A stretch of DNA of 8,282 nucleotides. Source: Methanobacterium sp. GTDB taxonomy: Archaea; Methanobacteriota; Methanobacteria; Methanobacteriales; Methanobacteriaceae. Position 1 is the stretch's first letter, and every line of letters begins with the position of its first letter. Below are positions 1-8,282 of this stretch, one piece after another. The translations under genes and the position numbers were made by a program. The DNA is taken from positions 1 through 8,282 of the forward strand of contig JAJRAE010000010.1 in assembly GCA_028682985.1 (NCBI GenBank), read 5' to 3'. The notes below the pieces were generated by a model. It ran no database searches, was not told where the DNA came from, and worked only from the letters and a program-made list of their open reading frames with translations.

Positions 1-2
1 TC

Positions 3-19
3 CACCAAAAACTATTTAA
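3..19 (+). promoter_or_regulatory. Putative BRE/TATA promoter of the tRNA-Thr-Pro-Tyr cluster
   Basis: An A-rich BRE-like stretch at about 3-11 is followed by TATTTAA at 13-19. Archaeal transcription starts about 25 bp downstream of the TATA centre, so initiation is expected at about 38-44, at or just before the mature 5' end of tRNA-Thr (44). A very short leader is common for archaeal tRNA transcripts. The element is near the window edge, so upstream context is missing and a longer transcript entering from the left cannot be excluded. Confidence 0.5.
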
Positions 20-41
20 GCAAACATTTCCAATACCTAAT

Positions 42-143
<102 letters not shown>

Positions 144-154
144 CAATTGTTAAA

Positions 155-231
<77 letters not shown>

Positions 232-237
232 TATATG

Positions 238-312
<75 letters not shown>

Positions 313-319
313 TTCTTTT
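313..319 (+). terminator. T-rich stretch after tRNA-Tyr, possible terminator
   Basis: TTCTTTT begins on the base after the tRNA-Tyr discriminator. Archaeal RNA polymerase terminates at oligo-T tracts on the non-template strand without needing a hairpin, and a separate promoter lies 60 bp further on. The tract is short and interrupted by one C, so termination may be partial and some transcripts may read through to tRNA-Asp. Confidence 0.35.
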
Positions 320-342
320 ATATCTAATATGAAAAAACTGTT

Positions 343-365
343 TCATTAAATGATTTTTGAAATCA
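343..365. repeat. Two short palindromes upstream of the tRNA-Asp promoter
   Basis: TCATT/AATGA (343-347 and 349-353, one base between) is followed at once by TGATTT/AAATCA (351-356 and 360-365, three bases between). They end about 20 bp upstream of the TATA box at 385-392. They could be a regulator site or assist termination after tRNA-Tyr, but short AT-rich symmetry occurs often by chance in such sequence. The rest of the 313-463 spacer holds no open reading frame that I can support. Confidence 0.2.
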
Positions 366-378
366 GAAGAAATCGAGC

Positions 379-392
379 ACAAACTTTATATA
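379..392 (+). promoter_or_regulatory. BRE/TATA promoter for tRNA-Asp, tRNA-Lys and rpoH
   Basis: A purine-rich BRE-like stretch (about 379-384) precedes TTTATATA at 385-392, a close match to the methanogen box A consensus. Initiation is expected about 25 bp downstream of the TATA centre, at about 410-418, giving a leader of about 50 nt before tRNA-Asp. No better promoter lies between here and rpoH: the tRNA-Asp to tRNA-Lys gap is 4 nt and the tRNA-Lys to rpoH gap is 29 nt. This element therefore most likely drives all three genes. That is inferred from spacing. Confidence 0.6.
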
Positions 393-462
393 TCATGTCT
401 GTAAAAAGAAAAGTATTTATGCTGGCATAAGTATAATCAAGTTTACTCTCGTTCTAAAGAGC

Positions 463-535
<73 letters not shown>

Positions 536-539
536 TTGT

Positions 540-613
<74 letters not shown>

Positions 614-630
614 TTTCTTGATTTTAAACT

Positions 631-636
631 GGAGGA
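631..636 (+). promoter_or_regulatory. Ribosome binding site of rpoH
   Basis: GGAGGA at 631-636, continuing as TC, is a strong match to the complement of the archaeal 16S rRNA 3' end. It lies 6-7 nt upstream of the GTG at 643. It fixes this GTG as the start of rpoH, since no ATG occurs upstream in frame after the tRNA. Confidence 0.85.
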
Positions 637-642
637 TCAATT

Positions 643-873
643 GTGAAGAAGGATATTTTAAAACACAAATTAGTTCCAGATCACTCTATTTTGTCGAAGA
701 CAGAAGCGAATAAGGTTGTAAAACAATTAAAAGTCCATCAAGAACAACTTCCTAAGATTAAGGTTGATGATCCCGTTGTTAAGGAAATAGGTGCTAAATC
801 GGGGGATATTTTAAAAATTACCAGGAAGAGTCATACTGCTGGAAAATTTATAACTTATCGTTTAGTTCTTTAA
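643..873 (+). CDS. rpoH: DNA-directed RNA polymerase subunit H (Rpo5)
   Basis: This encodes the small archaeal RNA polymerase subunit H/Rpo5, homologous to the C-terminal assembly domain of eukaryotic Rpb5. It is a structural subunit that packs against the large A subunit at the jaw side and contributes to contacts with downstream DNA. The 76-aa length is typical; archaea lack the N-terminal jaw domain of Rpb5. Visible family signatures are HKLVPDH (residues 8-14), QLPKI (35-39), DDPVVK (42-47) and GDILKITRKSHTAG (54-67), with YR near the end. The start is GTG behind a strong Shine-Dalgarno site. It lies 29 nt after tRNA-Lys and 181 nt before rpoB2, the conserved archaeal position. It may be expressed both from the tRNA-Asp promoter and with the downstream genes by read-through. 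Confidence 0.95.
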   Translation: MKKDILKHKLVPDHSILSKTEANKVVKQLKVHQEQLPKIKVDDPVVKEIGAKSGDILKITRKSHTAGKFITYRLVL

Positions 874-928
874 GGATTCTGGAATTTATTTAATTAATAG
901 TAAAAGTGAAATTAATTATACTCTAAAA

Positions 929-942
929 GTCAAATTATATAA
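929..942 (+). promoter_or_regulatory. Putative BRE/TATA promoter of the rpoB2-rpoB1-rpoA1-rpoA2 operon
   Basis: TTATATAA at 935-942 follows a purine-rich stretch that could act as BRE, in a 181-nt AT-rich gap between rpoH and rpoB2. Initiation would be expected at about 960-967, giving a leader of about 90 nt. A second, weaker TATA-like stretch at about 986-994 would place the start near 1015 and a leader of about 40 nt. The base composition makes TATA-like strings frequent here, so which one is used, or whether both are, cannot be decided from sequence. Confidence 0.45.
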
Positions 943-960
943 TAATAAATGGGTTGAAAA

Positions 961-991
961 ATATTAATAATAGCATTTATGTTATTAATAT
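961..991. repeat. Perfect 10-bp inverted repeat in the rpoB2 leader
   Basis: ATATTAATAA (961-970) and TTATTAATAT (982-991) are exact reverse complements separated by 11 nt. The left arm coincides with the transcription start predicted from the TATA box at 935-942. It could be a dyad operator for a dimeric regulator or a weak RNA hairpin in the leader. All arm bases are A or T, so an RNA stem would be only moderately stable, and chance symmetry is more likely here than in mixed sequence. Confidence 0.45.
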
Positions 992-1015
992 ATTTTATGA
1001 TTGGAATTAAGAAAA

Positions 1016-1035
1016 AGCTATGATTAGCTACGATT
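1016..1035 (+). repeat. 10-bp tandem repeat in the rpoB2 leader
   Basis: AGCTATGATT (1016-1025) is followed directly by AGCTACGATT (1026-1035), differing at one base. The same stretch contains AGCTA/TAGCT arms (1016-1020 and 1025-1029), a 5-bp stem with a 4-base loop. It ends 8 nt upstream of the rpoB2 Shine-Dalgarno site (GGAGG, 1044-1048). A role in leader structure or regulator binding is possible but unproven. Confidence 0.35.
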
Positions 1036-1054
1036 TATTTTTTGGAGGAATTTA

Positions 1055-2551
<1,497 letters not shown>

Positions 2552-2552
2552 A

Positions 2553-2560
2553 AAAAAGGA
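2553..2560 (+). promoter_or_regulatory. Weak ribosome binding site deciding the rpoB1 start
   Basis: An A-rich tract ending in AAGGA (2556-2560) lies 10 nt upstream of TTG 2571 and is the only Shine-Dalgarno-like sequence in the 19-nt gap. It is shorter and further away than the sites of rpoH and rpoB2. The rpoB1 frame has a stop at 2532-2534 and no ATG, GTG or TTG before 2571, so this site and TTG 2571 are the best pairing. Confidence 0.5.
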
Positions 2561-2570
2561 ATCTATAAAT

Positions 2571-4394
2571 TTGGGGGCCAAATATTTGAGAAAATCTAAA
2601 ATTTATATAAATGGTAAGTTAATTGGAACTACCGAAGACCCATATGAATTCGTGGACACCATGCGGGAGAAGAGAAGAGCCGGGGAAATCTCTCCTGAAA
2701 TGAACATAACTTACTATAAGGACACCGACGAAATCTACATTTTTAATGATCCCGGAAGAACTAGAAGACCAGTCATAGTTGTAAATGAAGGAGAATCCGC
2801 CTTAAAAGAAGAACACATTGAAAAGTTATCCCAGGGAGAGATGAACTGGCTTGATCTCATTTCAATGGGCATAATAGAATATCTAGATGCGGAGGAAGAG
2901 GAAAATACCTTTATAGCTATTTTTGAAGATGATATTACACCGGAGCACACCCATCTGGAGATAGATCCTTCCACCATGCTGGGTATATGTGCCGGTATCA
3001 TACCCTATGCCAATCATAACTCCTCTCCTAGAAACACCATGGAAGCAGGTATGACTAAACAGGCTTTGGGACTGTACGTATCCAACTACAACCTGAGAAC
3101 AGACACCAGGGCGCACCTTTTACACCATCCTCAGGTACCAATAGTTAAAACCAAGAGTATAGACGCTACACAATACGATAAAAGGCCCTCCGGCCAGAAT
3201 TTTGTAGTGGCGGTAATGTCCTATGAAGGATACAACATGGAAGACGCTTTAATTTTAAATAAAGCTTCCATAGAAAGAGGACTGGCCCGTTCATCCTTTT
3301 TCAGATCTTATGAGGCATCTGAAAGAAGATATCCCGGTGGACAGGAAGATAAGTTCGAAGTACCAGAAAATATAGTTAGAGGTTATCGTTCTGAGGAAGT
3401 TTACCGACATCTGGACGAAGACGGCATAGTCAACCCGGAAGTAACCGTAAAATCAGGAGACGTACTAATTGGTAAAACTTCACCACCCCGTTTCTTGGAA
3501 GAAATAGATGAATTCGGAACAGTAGCTGAGAGAAGAAGAGAAACCTCAGTAACTGTGAGACACGGTGAACACGGAACAGTGGATGCAGTTATGCTGACAG
3601 AAACCGTTGAAGGAAGTAAATTGGCAAAAATACGAGTACGTGACCAGAGACAACCAGAATTCGGTGATAAATTCGCCTCCAGACACGGACAGAAAGGGGT
3701 GGTGGGACTAATAGTATCCCAGGAAAATATGCCCTTTACAGAATATGGGTCCACACCAGATCTCATAATAAACCCCCATGCTATACCGTCCAGGATGTCA
3801 GTGGGACAGGTATTAGAGATGCTGGCTGGTAAAGCAGGAACACTGGAAGGAACCCGTATGGACGGAACACCATTCAGCGGAAACCACGAACTGGAAATAA
3901 TGGACCTTTTAAAGGCTAATGGATTTGAAGTTGCTGGTAGGGAATCACTTTACAATGGAATAACTGGAGAGCGCATAGAAGCAGAAATCTTTGTAGGAGT
4001 AGCCTACTACCAGAAATTGCATCACATGACCTCGGACAAAGTCTATGCCAGATCCAGAGGACCAGTTCAGGTGCTGACCAGACAGCCAACTGAGGGAAGA
4101 GCCAGGGAAGGTGGACTCAGATTTGGAGAGATGGAAAGAGACTGTTTAATTGCTCATGGAGCTGCGTTAGCCCTGAAGGAACGACTTCTGGATGAATCAG
4201 ACAAATATGAGGCCATAGTATGTGAATGTGGGATGGTTGCCATCTACGACCGCATAAGGGATAAAAGATACTGCCCTATATGTGGAGATGTGGATACTTT
4301 CCCTGTGGAAATATCATACGCCTTCAAATTATTACTAGATGAACTTAAAAGCCTTTGTATATTCCCTAAAATAGTTCTGGAAGATAAAGCCTAA
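2571..4394 (+). CDS. rpoB1: DNA-directed RNA polymerase subunit B' (Rpo2C)
   Basis: This is the C-terminal half of the second-largest subunit. It carries the hybrid-binding and wall regions, the anchor and the clamp contact that complete the active centre with A'. The 607-aa length fits the family. SYEGYNMEDA (from residue 217) has E224-D225, matching the acidic pair of Rpb2 near metal B. GDKFASRHGQKG (365-376) has K367 and K375, matching the conserved active-site lysines. It continues into the TEYGSTPDLIINPHAIPSRM block, then VYARSRGPVQVLTRQPTEG and GLRFGEMERD, and a C-terminal zinc ribbon C551-x-C553...C568-x2-C571. The start is TTG; the other nearby choice, TTG 2586, has no Shine-Dalgarno site, and the first in-frame ATG, about 30 codons in, would remove conserved sequence (KIYINGKLIGTT). 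It ends with tandem TAA stops. Partner rpoB2 lies 19 nt upstream and rpoA1 75 nt downstream. Confidence 0.96.
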   Translation: MGAKYLRKSKIYINGKLIGTTEDPYEFVDTMREKRRAGEISPEMNITYYKDTDEIYIFNDPGRTRRPVIVVNEGESALKEEHIEKLSQGEMNWLDLISMGIIEYLDAEEEENTFIAIFEDDITPEHTHLEIDPSTMLGICAGIIPYANHNSSPRNTMEAGMTKQALGLYVSNYNLRTDTRAHLLHHPQVPIVKTKSIDATQYDKRPSGQNFVVAVMSYEGYNMEDALILNKASIERGLARSSFFRSYEASERRYPGGQEDKFEVPENIVRGYRSEEVYRHLDEDGIVNPEVTVKSGDVLIGKTSPPRFLEEIDEFGTVAERRRETSVTVRHGEHGTVDAVMLTETVEGSKLAKIRVRDQRQPEFGDKFASRHGQKGVVGLIVSQENMPFTEYGSTPDLIINPHAIPSRMSVGQVLEMLAGKAGTLEGTRMDGTPFSGNHELEIMDLLKANGFEVAGRESLYNGITGERIEAEIFVGVAYYQKLHHMTSDKVYARSRGPVQVLTRQPTEGRAREGGLRFGEMERDCLIAHGAALALKERLLDESDKYEAIVCECGMVAIYDRIRDKRYCPICGDVDTFPVEISYAFKLLLDELKSLCIFPKIVLEDKA

Positions 4395-4469
4395 TAAGCA
4401 TACAAAGAGGAATAAAATCAATTTAATAAGATATAAATTATTAGAAAATAGTTTATAGGAGAGAATAAC

Positions 4470-7085
4470 TTGCAAGGAATTCTAAAGAAAATTTCCCAGA
4501 TAAATTTCGGTCTTTTATCCCCGGAAAATATTAGGAAGATGTCGGTTACTAAAATCGTCACCCCAGACACCTATGATGAGGACGGCTACCCCATAGAAGC
4601 CGGTTTAATGGACCCCAGATTAGGGGTGATTGACCCGGGTCTCCGCTGCCGATCCTGTGGATCCAAAGGAGGAGATTGTCAGGGACATTTTGGCCATATT
4701 AACCTGGCTAGACCGGTTATTCATGTGGGATTTGCTGATACCATTCACAAAATATTAAGATCTACATGCAGTAAATGTGGAAGGGTGCTCCTTACAGAAA
4801 GTGAGATAGTAGATTATAAAGATAAAATTGAAACCAAAATCAAAAATGAGGAGAGTATAACTGCTGTTATTAAAGAAGTGTATACCGTGGCCCGCAGGGA
4901 TAAATGTCCCCACTGTGATGAGGAGAAAGAGGAAATTAAGATAGACAAACCAGTTTCCATAGTGGAAGGTAATTACAAACTCACCTCCTCCGAAGTTAGG
5001 GAGAGGCTGGAGAAAATAGCAGAAGATGATTACATACTAGTTGGAATAAACCCCGATGTTGCCAAACCAGAATGGATGGTATTAACCGTACTACCTGTGC
5101 CCCCAGTTACTGTAAGGCCTTCCATAACCCTGGAAACAGGGGAAAGATCTGAGGATGATCTGACCCATAAACTGGTGGACATCCTGAGAATAAATCAGAG
5201 ACTTAAGGAGAACATGGAAGCCGGTGCACCCCAACTAATTGTGGAGGATCTATGGGAACTCCTGCAGTACCATGTAACCACATATTTTGATAACGAAGCT
5301 TCCGGAGTGCCACCAGCAAGGCACCGATCAGGAAGACCACTAAAAACACTGGCCCAGCGATTAAAAGGAAAAGAAGGCAGGTTCAGGAGTAATTTATCCG
5401 GTAAAAGGGTTAACTTCTCAGCCAGAACAGTTATATCGCCAGATCCAAACATCAGCATCAACGAAGTGGGCGTGCCAGAGATGATAGCTAGAGAAGTTAC
5501 TGTACCTGTATATGTAACTGATTGGAATATCGAAGATATGAAGATACACATAGAAAATGGTCCGAAAATACATCCTGGAGCAAATTATGTAATAAGACCG
5601 GATGAACGGAAGATAAGAGTCTATGAAGAAACCAAGGACTCCATATTAGAGAAATTAGAACCAGGATATGTGGTGGAAAGACACTTGATGGATGGAGATA
5701 TTGTGCTGTTCAACAGACAGCCCTCCCTGCACAGGATGTCTATGATGGCACATGAAGTAAAGGTTTTACCCTATAAAACATTCCGATTAAACCTCTGTGT
5801 ATGCCCTCCATACAATGCTGATTTTGACGGTGACGAAATGAATATGCATGTATTCCAGACCGAAGAATCCCGTGCAGAGGCAAAATCATTAATGAGAGTA
5901 CAGGAACATATCCTTTCACCTAGATTTGGAGGACCCATCATTGGAGGAATACACGACCATATATCAGGTGCCTATCTTTTAACAAGAGAAGGATCTGTTT
6001 TTAAAGAAGACCAAGTCTATCAGATGCTTATAAAATCAAGGTTACCTATTCCTGAGCGGAGAAATGAGGACTGGACTGGTAAGGAAGTTTTCAGTCTATT
6101 GCTTCCCGATGATCTGAACATGGTTTACCAGGCAGAGATATGCAGGAAGTGTGATGAATGCCTGAAACAGGAATGTAAAAATGATGCTTACGTAGTCATA
6201 GAGGACGGACAATTAAAAACTGGTGCCATAGATGAGAAAGCCTATGGAGCATTCTCTGGTAAGATTTTGGACTCAGTTGTAAAGGACTATGGTACAGATA
6301 AGGCCCGAGAATTTCTGGACTCAGCCACCAAACTTGCTATATCCGGTATAATGAAAAGAGGATTCACCACCAGCACTGCTGATGAGGAAATCCCCCGGGA
6401 GGCCAAAGATCGCATAGAGGAGCTTTTAAGCAAGGCAGAGCTTAGAGTAGAACAGCTCATTCAAGCCTACCGTAACGATGAATTGGAAGCTCTGCCCGGA
6501 AGAAGCCTCAGGGAAACTCTGGAGATGAAGATCATGCAGGTGCTTGGGGAATCTAGGGATAAATCAGGGGAAATAGCAGAAAGCTACTTTGGAATGGACA
6601 ACCATGCGGTTATAATGGCATTAACCGGTGCACGTGGTTCCATGTTAAACCTGACCCAGATAGCTGCCTGTGTAGGTCAACAGTCAGTTCGTGGTGGTAG
6701 AATAGAGAGAGGTTACAGTAAAAGAACTCTACCACACTTCCAAGAAGGTGATCTGGGTGCCAAAGCAAGTGGATTCGTACATTCCAGCTACAAAAAAGGA
6801 TTAGACCCCTTAGAATTCTTTTTCCACGCTATGGGGGGACGTGAAGGACTGGTGGATACCGCAATACGTACCGCTCAGAGCGGATACATGCAAAGAAGAC
6901 TGGTTAATGCTCTGCAAGATCTGAGTGTACAGACCGATGGAACCGTCCGGGACAACAGGGGAATAATAATCCAGAGTAAATATGGTGAAGATGGAGTAGA
7001 TCCTGCTAAAAGTGATTATGGAAAGGTAGCAGATATCGACCGTATGATAGAGGAAATGAGGATAAAATCCAAGGCAGCCAAATAA
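4470..7085 (+). CDS. rpoA1: DNA-directed RNA polymerase subunit A' (Rpo1N)
   Basis: This is the N-terminal two thirds of the largest, catalytic subunit (Rpb1/beta' homologue). It holds the active-site magnesium in NADFDGDEMN, with Asp 451, 453 and 455 (DNA 5814-5834). The 871-aa length is typical. In order: clamp core with zinc site C60, C63, C70, H73; a second cysteine set C100, C103, C146, C149; GKRVNFSART (311-320, switch/rudder area); the DFDGD loop; the funnel/pore region with an extra four-cysteine cluster (558, 561, 564, 569); QQSVRGGRI; and the bridge helix after HAMGGREG (from about 786). It ends at the standard archaeal A'/A'' break before the trigger loop. The start is TTG behind AGGAG (4457-4461, 8 nt away). 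The frame has a stop at 4449-4451 and no better start, and the first ATG (residue 24) would cut the conserved INFGLLSPENIRKMS region. Confidence 0.97.
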   Translation: MQGILKKISQINFGLLSPENIRKMSVTKIVTPDTYDEDGYPIEAGLMDPRLGVIDPGLRCRSCGSKGGDCQGHFGHINLARPVIHVGFADTIHKILRSTCSKCGRVLLTESEIVDYKDKIETKIKNEESITAVIKEVYTVARRDKCPHCDEEKEEIKIDKPVSIVEGNYKLTSSEVRERLEKIAEDDYILVGINPDVAKPEWMVLTVLPVPPVTVRPSITLETGERSEDDLTHKLVDILRINQRLKENMEAGAPQLIVEDLWELLQYHVTTYFDNEASGVPPARHRSGRPLKTLAQRLKGKEGRFRSNLSGKRVNFSARTVISPDPNISINEVGVPEMIAREVTVPVYVTDWNIEDMKIHIENGPKIHPGANYVIRPDERKIRVYEETKDSILEKLEPGYVVERHLMDGDIVLFNRQPSLHRMSMMAHEVKVLPYKTFRLNLCVCPPYNADFDGDEMNMHVFQTEESRAEAKSLMRVQEHILSPRFGGPIIGGIHDHISGAYLLTREGSVFKEDQVYQMLIKSRLPIPERRNEDWTGKEVFSLLLPDDLNMVYQAEICRKCDECLKQECKNDAYVVIEDGQLKTGAIDEKAYGAFSGKILDSVVKDYGTDKAREFLDSATKLAISGIMKRGFTTSTADEEIPREAKDRIEELLSKAELRVEQLIQAYRNDELEALPGRSLRETLEMKIMQVLGESRDKSGEIAESYFGMDNHAVIMALTGARGSMLNLTQIAACVGQQSVRGGRIERGYSKRTLPHFQEGDLGAKASGFVHSSYKKGLDPLEFFFHAMGGREGLVDTAIRTAQSGYMQRRLVNALQDLSVQTDGTVRDNRGIIIQSKYGEDGVDPAKSDYGKVADIDRMIEEMRIKSKAAK

Positions 7086-7129
7086 AAAGCAGGATTAATT
7101 ATTACTGAAATAAAATTTAAGGACTAATT

Positions 7130-7135
7130 GGGTGG
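7130..7135 (+). promoter_or_regulatory. Atypical ribosome binding site of rpoA2
   Basis: GGGTGG at 7130-7135 lies 4 nt upstream of GTG 7140 and partly matches the GGTG portion of the archaeal Shine-Dalgarno sequence. An alternative pairing is AAGGA (7119-7123) with TTG 7128, also in frame, which would add four residues (MGGF) at the N-terminus. The frame is closed by TAA at 7125-7127, so only these two starts are reasonable. Confidence 0.45.
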
Positions 7136-7139
7136 TTTT

Positions 7140-8282
7140 GTGGATATTAAAAAGGTAACAAGTGTTGTTAAAAAGAAAAAAGCTGACTTTCCAGAAAAGC
7201 TCATTCATGAGATAGCAGAAGCTTCTGAGAGACATAATTTAAAGGTTAAGGAACTGGAAAGCCTTGTCGATGAAATAAAAAAGGCATACGAACGTGCCGG
7301 TGTGGAGAATGGTGAAGCGGTGGGCACTGTGGCTGCTCAATCTGTGGGGGAGCCCGGTACTCAGATGACCATGCGTACCTTTCACTACGCGGGAGTGGCA
7401 GAATTAAACGTAACATTAGGATTACCAAGACTTATAGAAATAGTAGATGCCCGTAAAAAGATATCAACACCTACCATGGCCATATACTTTGAAGAAGGCT
7501 ATGGAACTGATGAGGAATTCGTGAGGAAGATTGCTAACCAGATTGGTAAGATAGTTCTCAACGATATACTCATGGATTTCAATGTGAACTATGCAGACAT
7601 GAGCATGACCATAGAAATCGATGATAACAAAGTTCAGGATAAAAGACTGGAGATGGACGTCATCCTGGCCAAGATAGAAAAAGCTTTTAAAAGGGTAGAA
7701 ATAAATAAGAACCTACTAAGTTTTGAACCTACAATTTCTGAATCTAAACACGCCATAAGAGAACTTAGACTTTTAGCCGATAAAGTCCGCGATCTACAGA
7801 TAAGCGGAGTTAAAAACATCGGAAAAGTTGTTATAAGTAAAGAAGAATTAGAATGGGTTATACATACCGAAGGTTCGAACCTTGGCGCTGTACTGAAGAT
7901 GGAAGGTGTAGATAAAACCAGAACCACCACCAATGACATCCATGAAATAGAAAAGGTTCTGGGAATAGAAGCCGCCAGAAATGCCGTCATTCATGAAGCC
8001 CAGAGCACCATGGAAGAACAAGGATTAACTGTTGATGTGAGACACATCATGTTGGTGGCAGATATGATGACTTCTGATGGATCTGTTAAGTCCATAGGAA
8101 GACATGGTATCAGCGGTGAGAAAGCCAGTGTACTGGCACGTGCATCCTTTGAAGAAACAGGCAAGCACCTTTTAAGGGCCAGCATCAGAGGAGAAATAGA
8201 TCATCTCACCGGTATAATTGAAAATATTATAATAGGACAGCCAATACCACTGGGAACAGGATCGGTTGGCGTTATTATGAAA
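7140..8282 (+). CDS. rpoA2: DNA-directed RNA polymerase subunit A'' (Rpo1C), open at window end
   Basis: This is the C-terminal third of the largest RNA polymerase subunit. It supplies the trigger loop and jaw/cleft regions and pairs with A'. The frame from GTG 7140 runs 381 codons to the last base without a stop. The family is usually about this long and the closing GTGSV-type sequence is near the end, so little is missing. The trigger-loop block starts at E71 (EPGTQMTMRTFHYAG, then NVTLGLPRL), with H82 matching the catalytically important trigger-loop histidine. The distal part carries the VRHIMLVADMMTSDG and GRHGISGEKASVLARASFEETGKHL blocks (about residues 300-345), conserved in Rpb1 C-terminal domains. 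It lies 54 nt after rpoA1 without a terminator, so it is translated from the same mRNA. The start could instead be TTG 7128. There is no eukaryote-like heptapeptide tail within the window. Confidence 0.96.
   Translation, partial: MDIKKVTSVVKKKKADFPEKLIHEIAEASERHNLKVKELESLVDEIKKAYERAGVENGEAVGTVAAQSVGEPGTQMTMRTFHYAGVAELNVTLGLPRLIEIVDARKKISTPTMAIYFEEGYGTDEEFVRKIANQIGKIVLNDILMDFNVNYADMSMTIEIDDNKVQDKRLEMDVILAKIEKAFKRVEINKNLLSFEPTISESKHAIRELRLLADKVRDLQISGVKNIGKVVISKEELEWVIHTEGSNLGAVLKMEGVDKTRTTTNDIHEIEKVLGIEAARNAVIHEAQSTMEEQGLTVDVRHIMLVADMMTSDGSVKSIGRHGISGEKASVLARASFEETGKHLLRASIRGEIDHLTGIIENIIIGQPIPLGTGSVGVIMK

Noticed and set aside
887..920. TTAATTAA and AATTAATT motifs after rpoH as a regulatory repeat or terminator
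   Set aside because: They are very short AT-only palindromes expected by chance in this spacer and lack a clear T-run.
4432..4440. TATAAATTA between rpoB1 and rpoA1 as an internal promoter
   Set aside because: The predicted start (about 4458-4463) would fall in the rpoA1 Shine-Dalgarno site and leave almost no leader. The gap is AT-rich, so a chance match is more likely.
7374..7388. Trigger loop reads TMRTFH where eukaryotic Rpb1 has TLNTFH
   Set aside because: M and R at these positions also occur in bacterial beta' (TMRTFH) and, to my knowledge, in other archaeal A'' proteins, so it is not a novel substitution.
7140..8282. rpoA2 lacking a stop codon as a possible gene fusion or readthrough
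   Set aside because: The frame simply reaches the window edge at about the normal length of the family; the stop is probably just beyond base 8282.

Overview
The window is a core transcription locus of a methanogenic archaeon, most likely from the order Methanobacteriales (a Methanobacterium-like, AT-rich genome). Three things point there. The RNA polymerase genes are archaeal in sequence and order (rpoH, rpoB2, rpoB1, rpoA1, rpoA2). The large B subunit is split into B'' and B', as in methanogens, Archaeoglobus and haloarchaea but not in Crenarchaeota or Thermococcales. Codon use favours AGA/AGG and ATA in AT-rich coding sequence. The genus is inferred from general resemblance, not from a search.

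Layout: bases 1-319 hold a tRNA cluster, tRNA-Thr(UGU), tRNA-Pro(UGG) and tRNA-Tyr(GUA), with a TATA-like promoter in front and a T-rich stretch behind. Bases 313-463 are non-coding and carry a good BRE/TATA element at about 379-392. That element is placed to transcribe tRNA-Asp(GUC) and tRNA-Lys(UUU), which lie 4 nt apart, and rpoH, whose GTG start is 29 nt after tRNA-Lys. Bases 874-1054 are an AT-rich leader with a second likely promoter, a perfect 10-bp inverted repeat and a 10-bp tandem repeat. From 1055 to the end four genes run in the same direction, separated by only 19, 75 and 54 nt: rpoB2 (B'', 498 aa), rpoB1 (B', 607 aa), rpoA1 (A', 871 aa) and rpoA2 (A'', 381 codons, open at the window edge). 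No convincing terminator lies between them, so they look like one operon.

Together the five proteins supply most of the catalytic mass of the single archaeal RNA polymerase. B''+B' equal one bacterial beta/eukaryotic Rpb2 chain, and A'+A'' equal one beta'/Rpb1 chain. RpoH (Rpo5) is the archaeal/eukaryotic subunit that packs on the jaw side. All key catalytic motifs are intact: DFDGD in A', bridge helix in A', trigger loop in A'', and GYNMED and GDKFASRHGQKG in B'.

I see no mobile element, CRISPR array, defence gene or unknown system, and no gene-free stretch over 300 bases. The points worth a second look are small: non-AUG starts in four of five genes, a four-cysteine cluster in the A' funnel/pore region, symmetric sequence in the rpoB2 leader, linkage of tRNAs to an RNA polymerase subunit gene, and near-identical segments in the Thr and Lys tRNAs.
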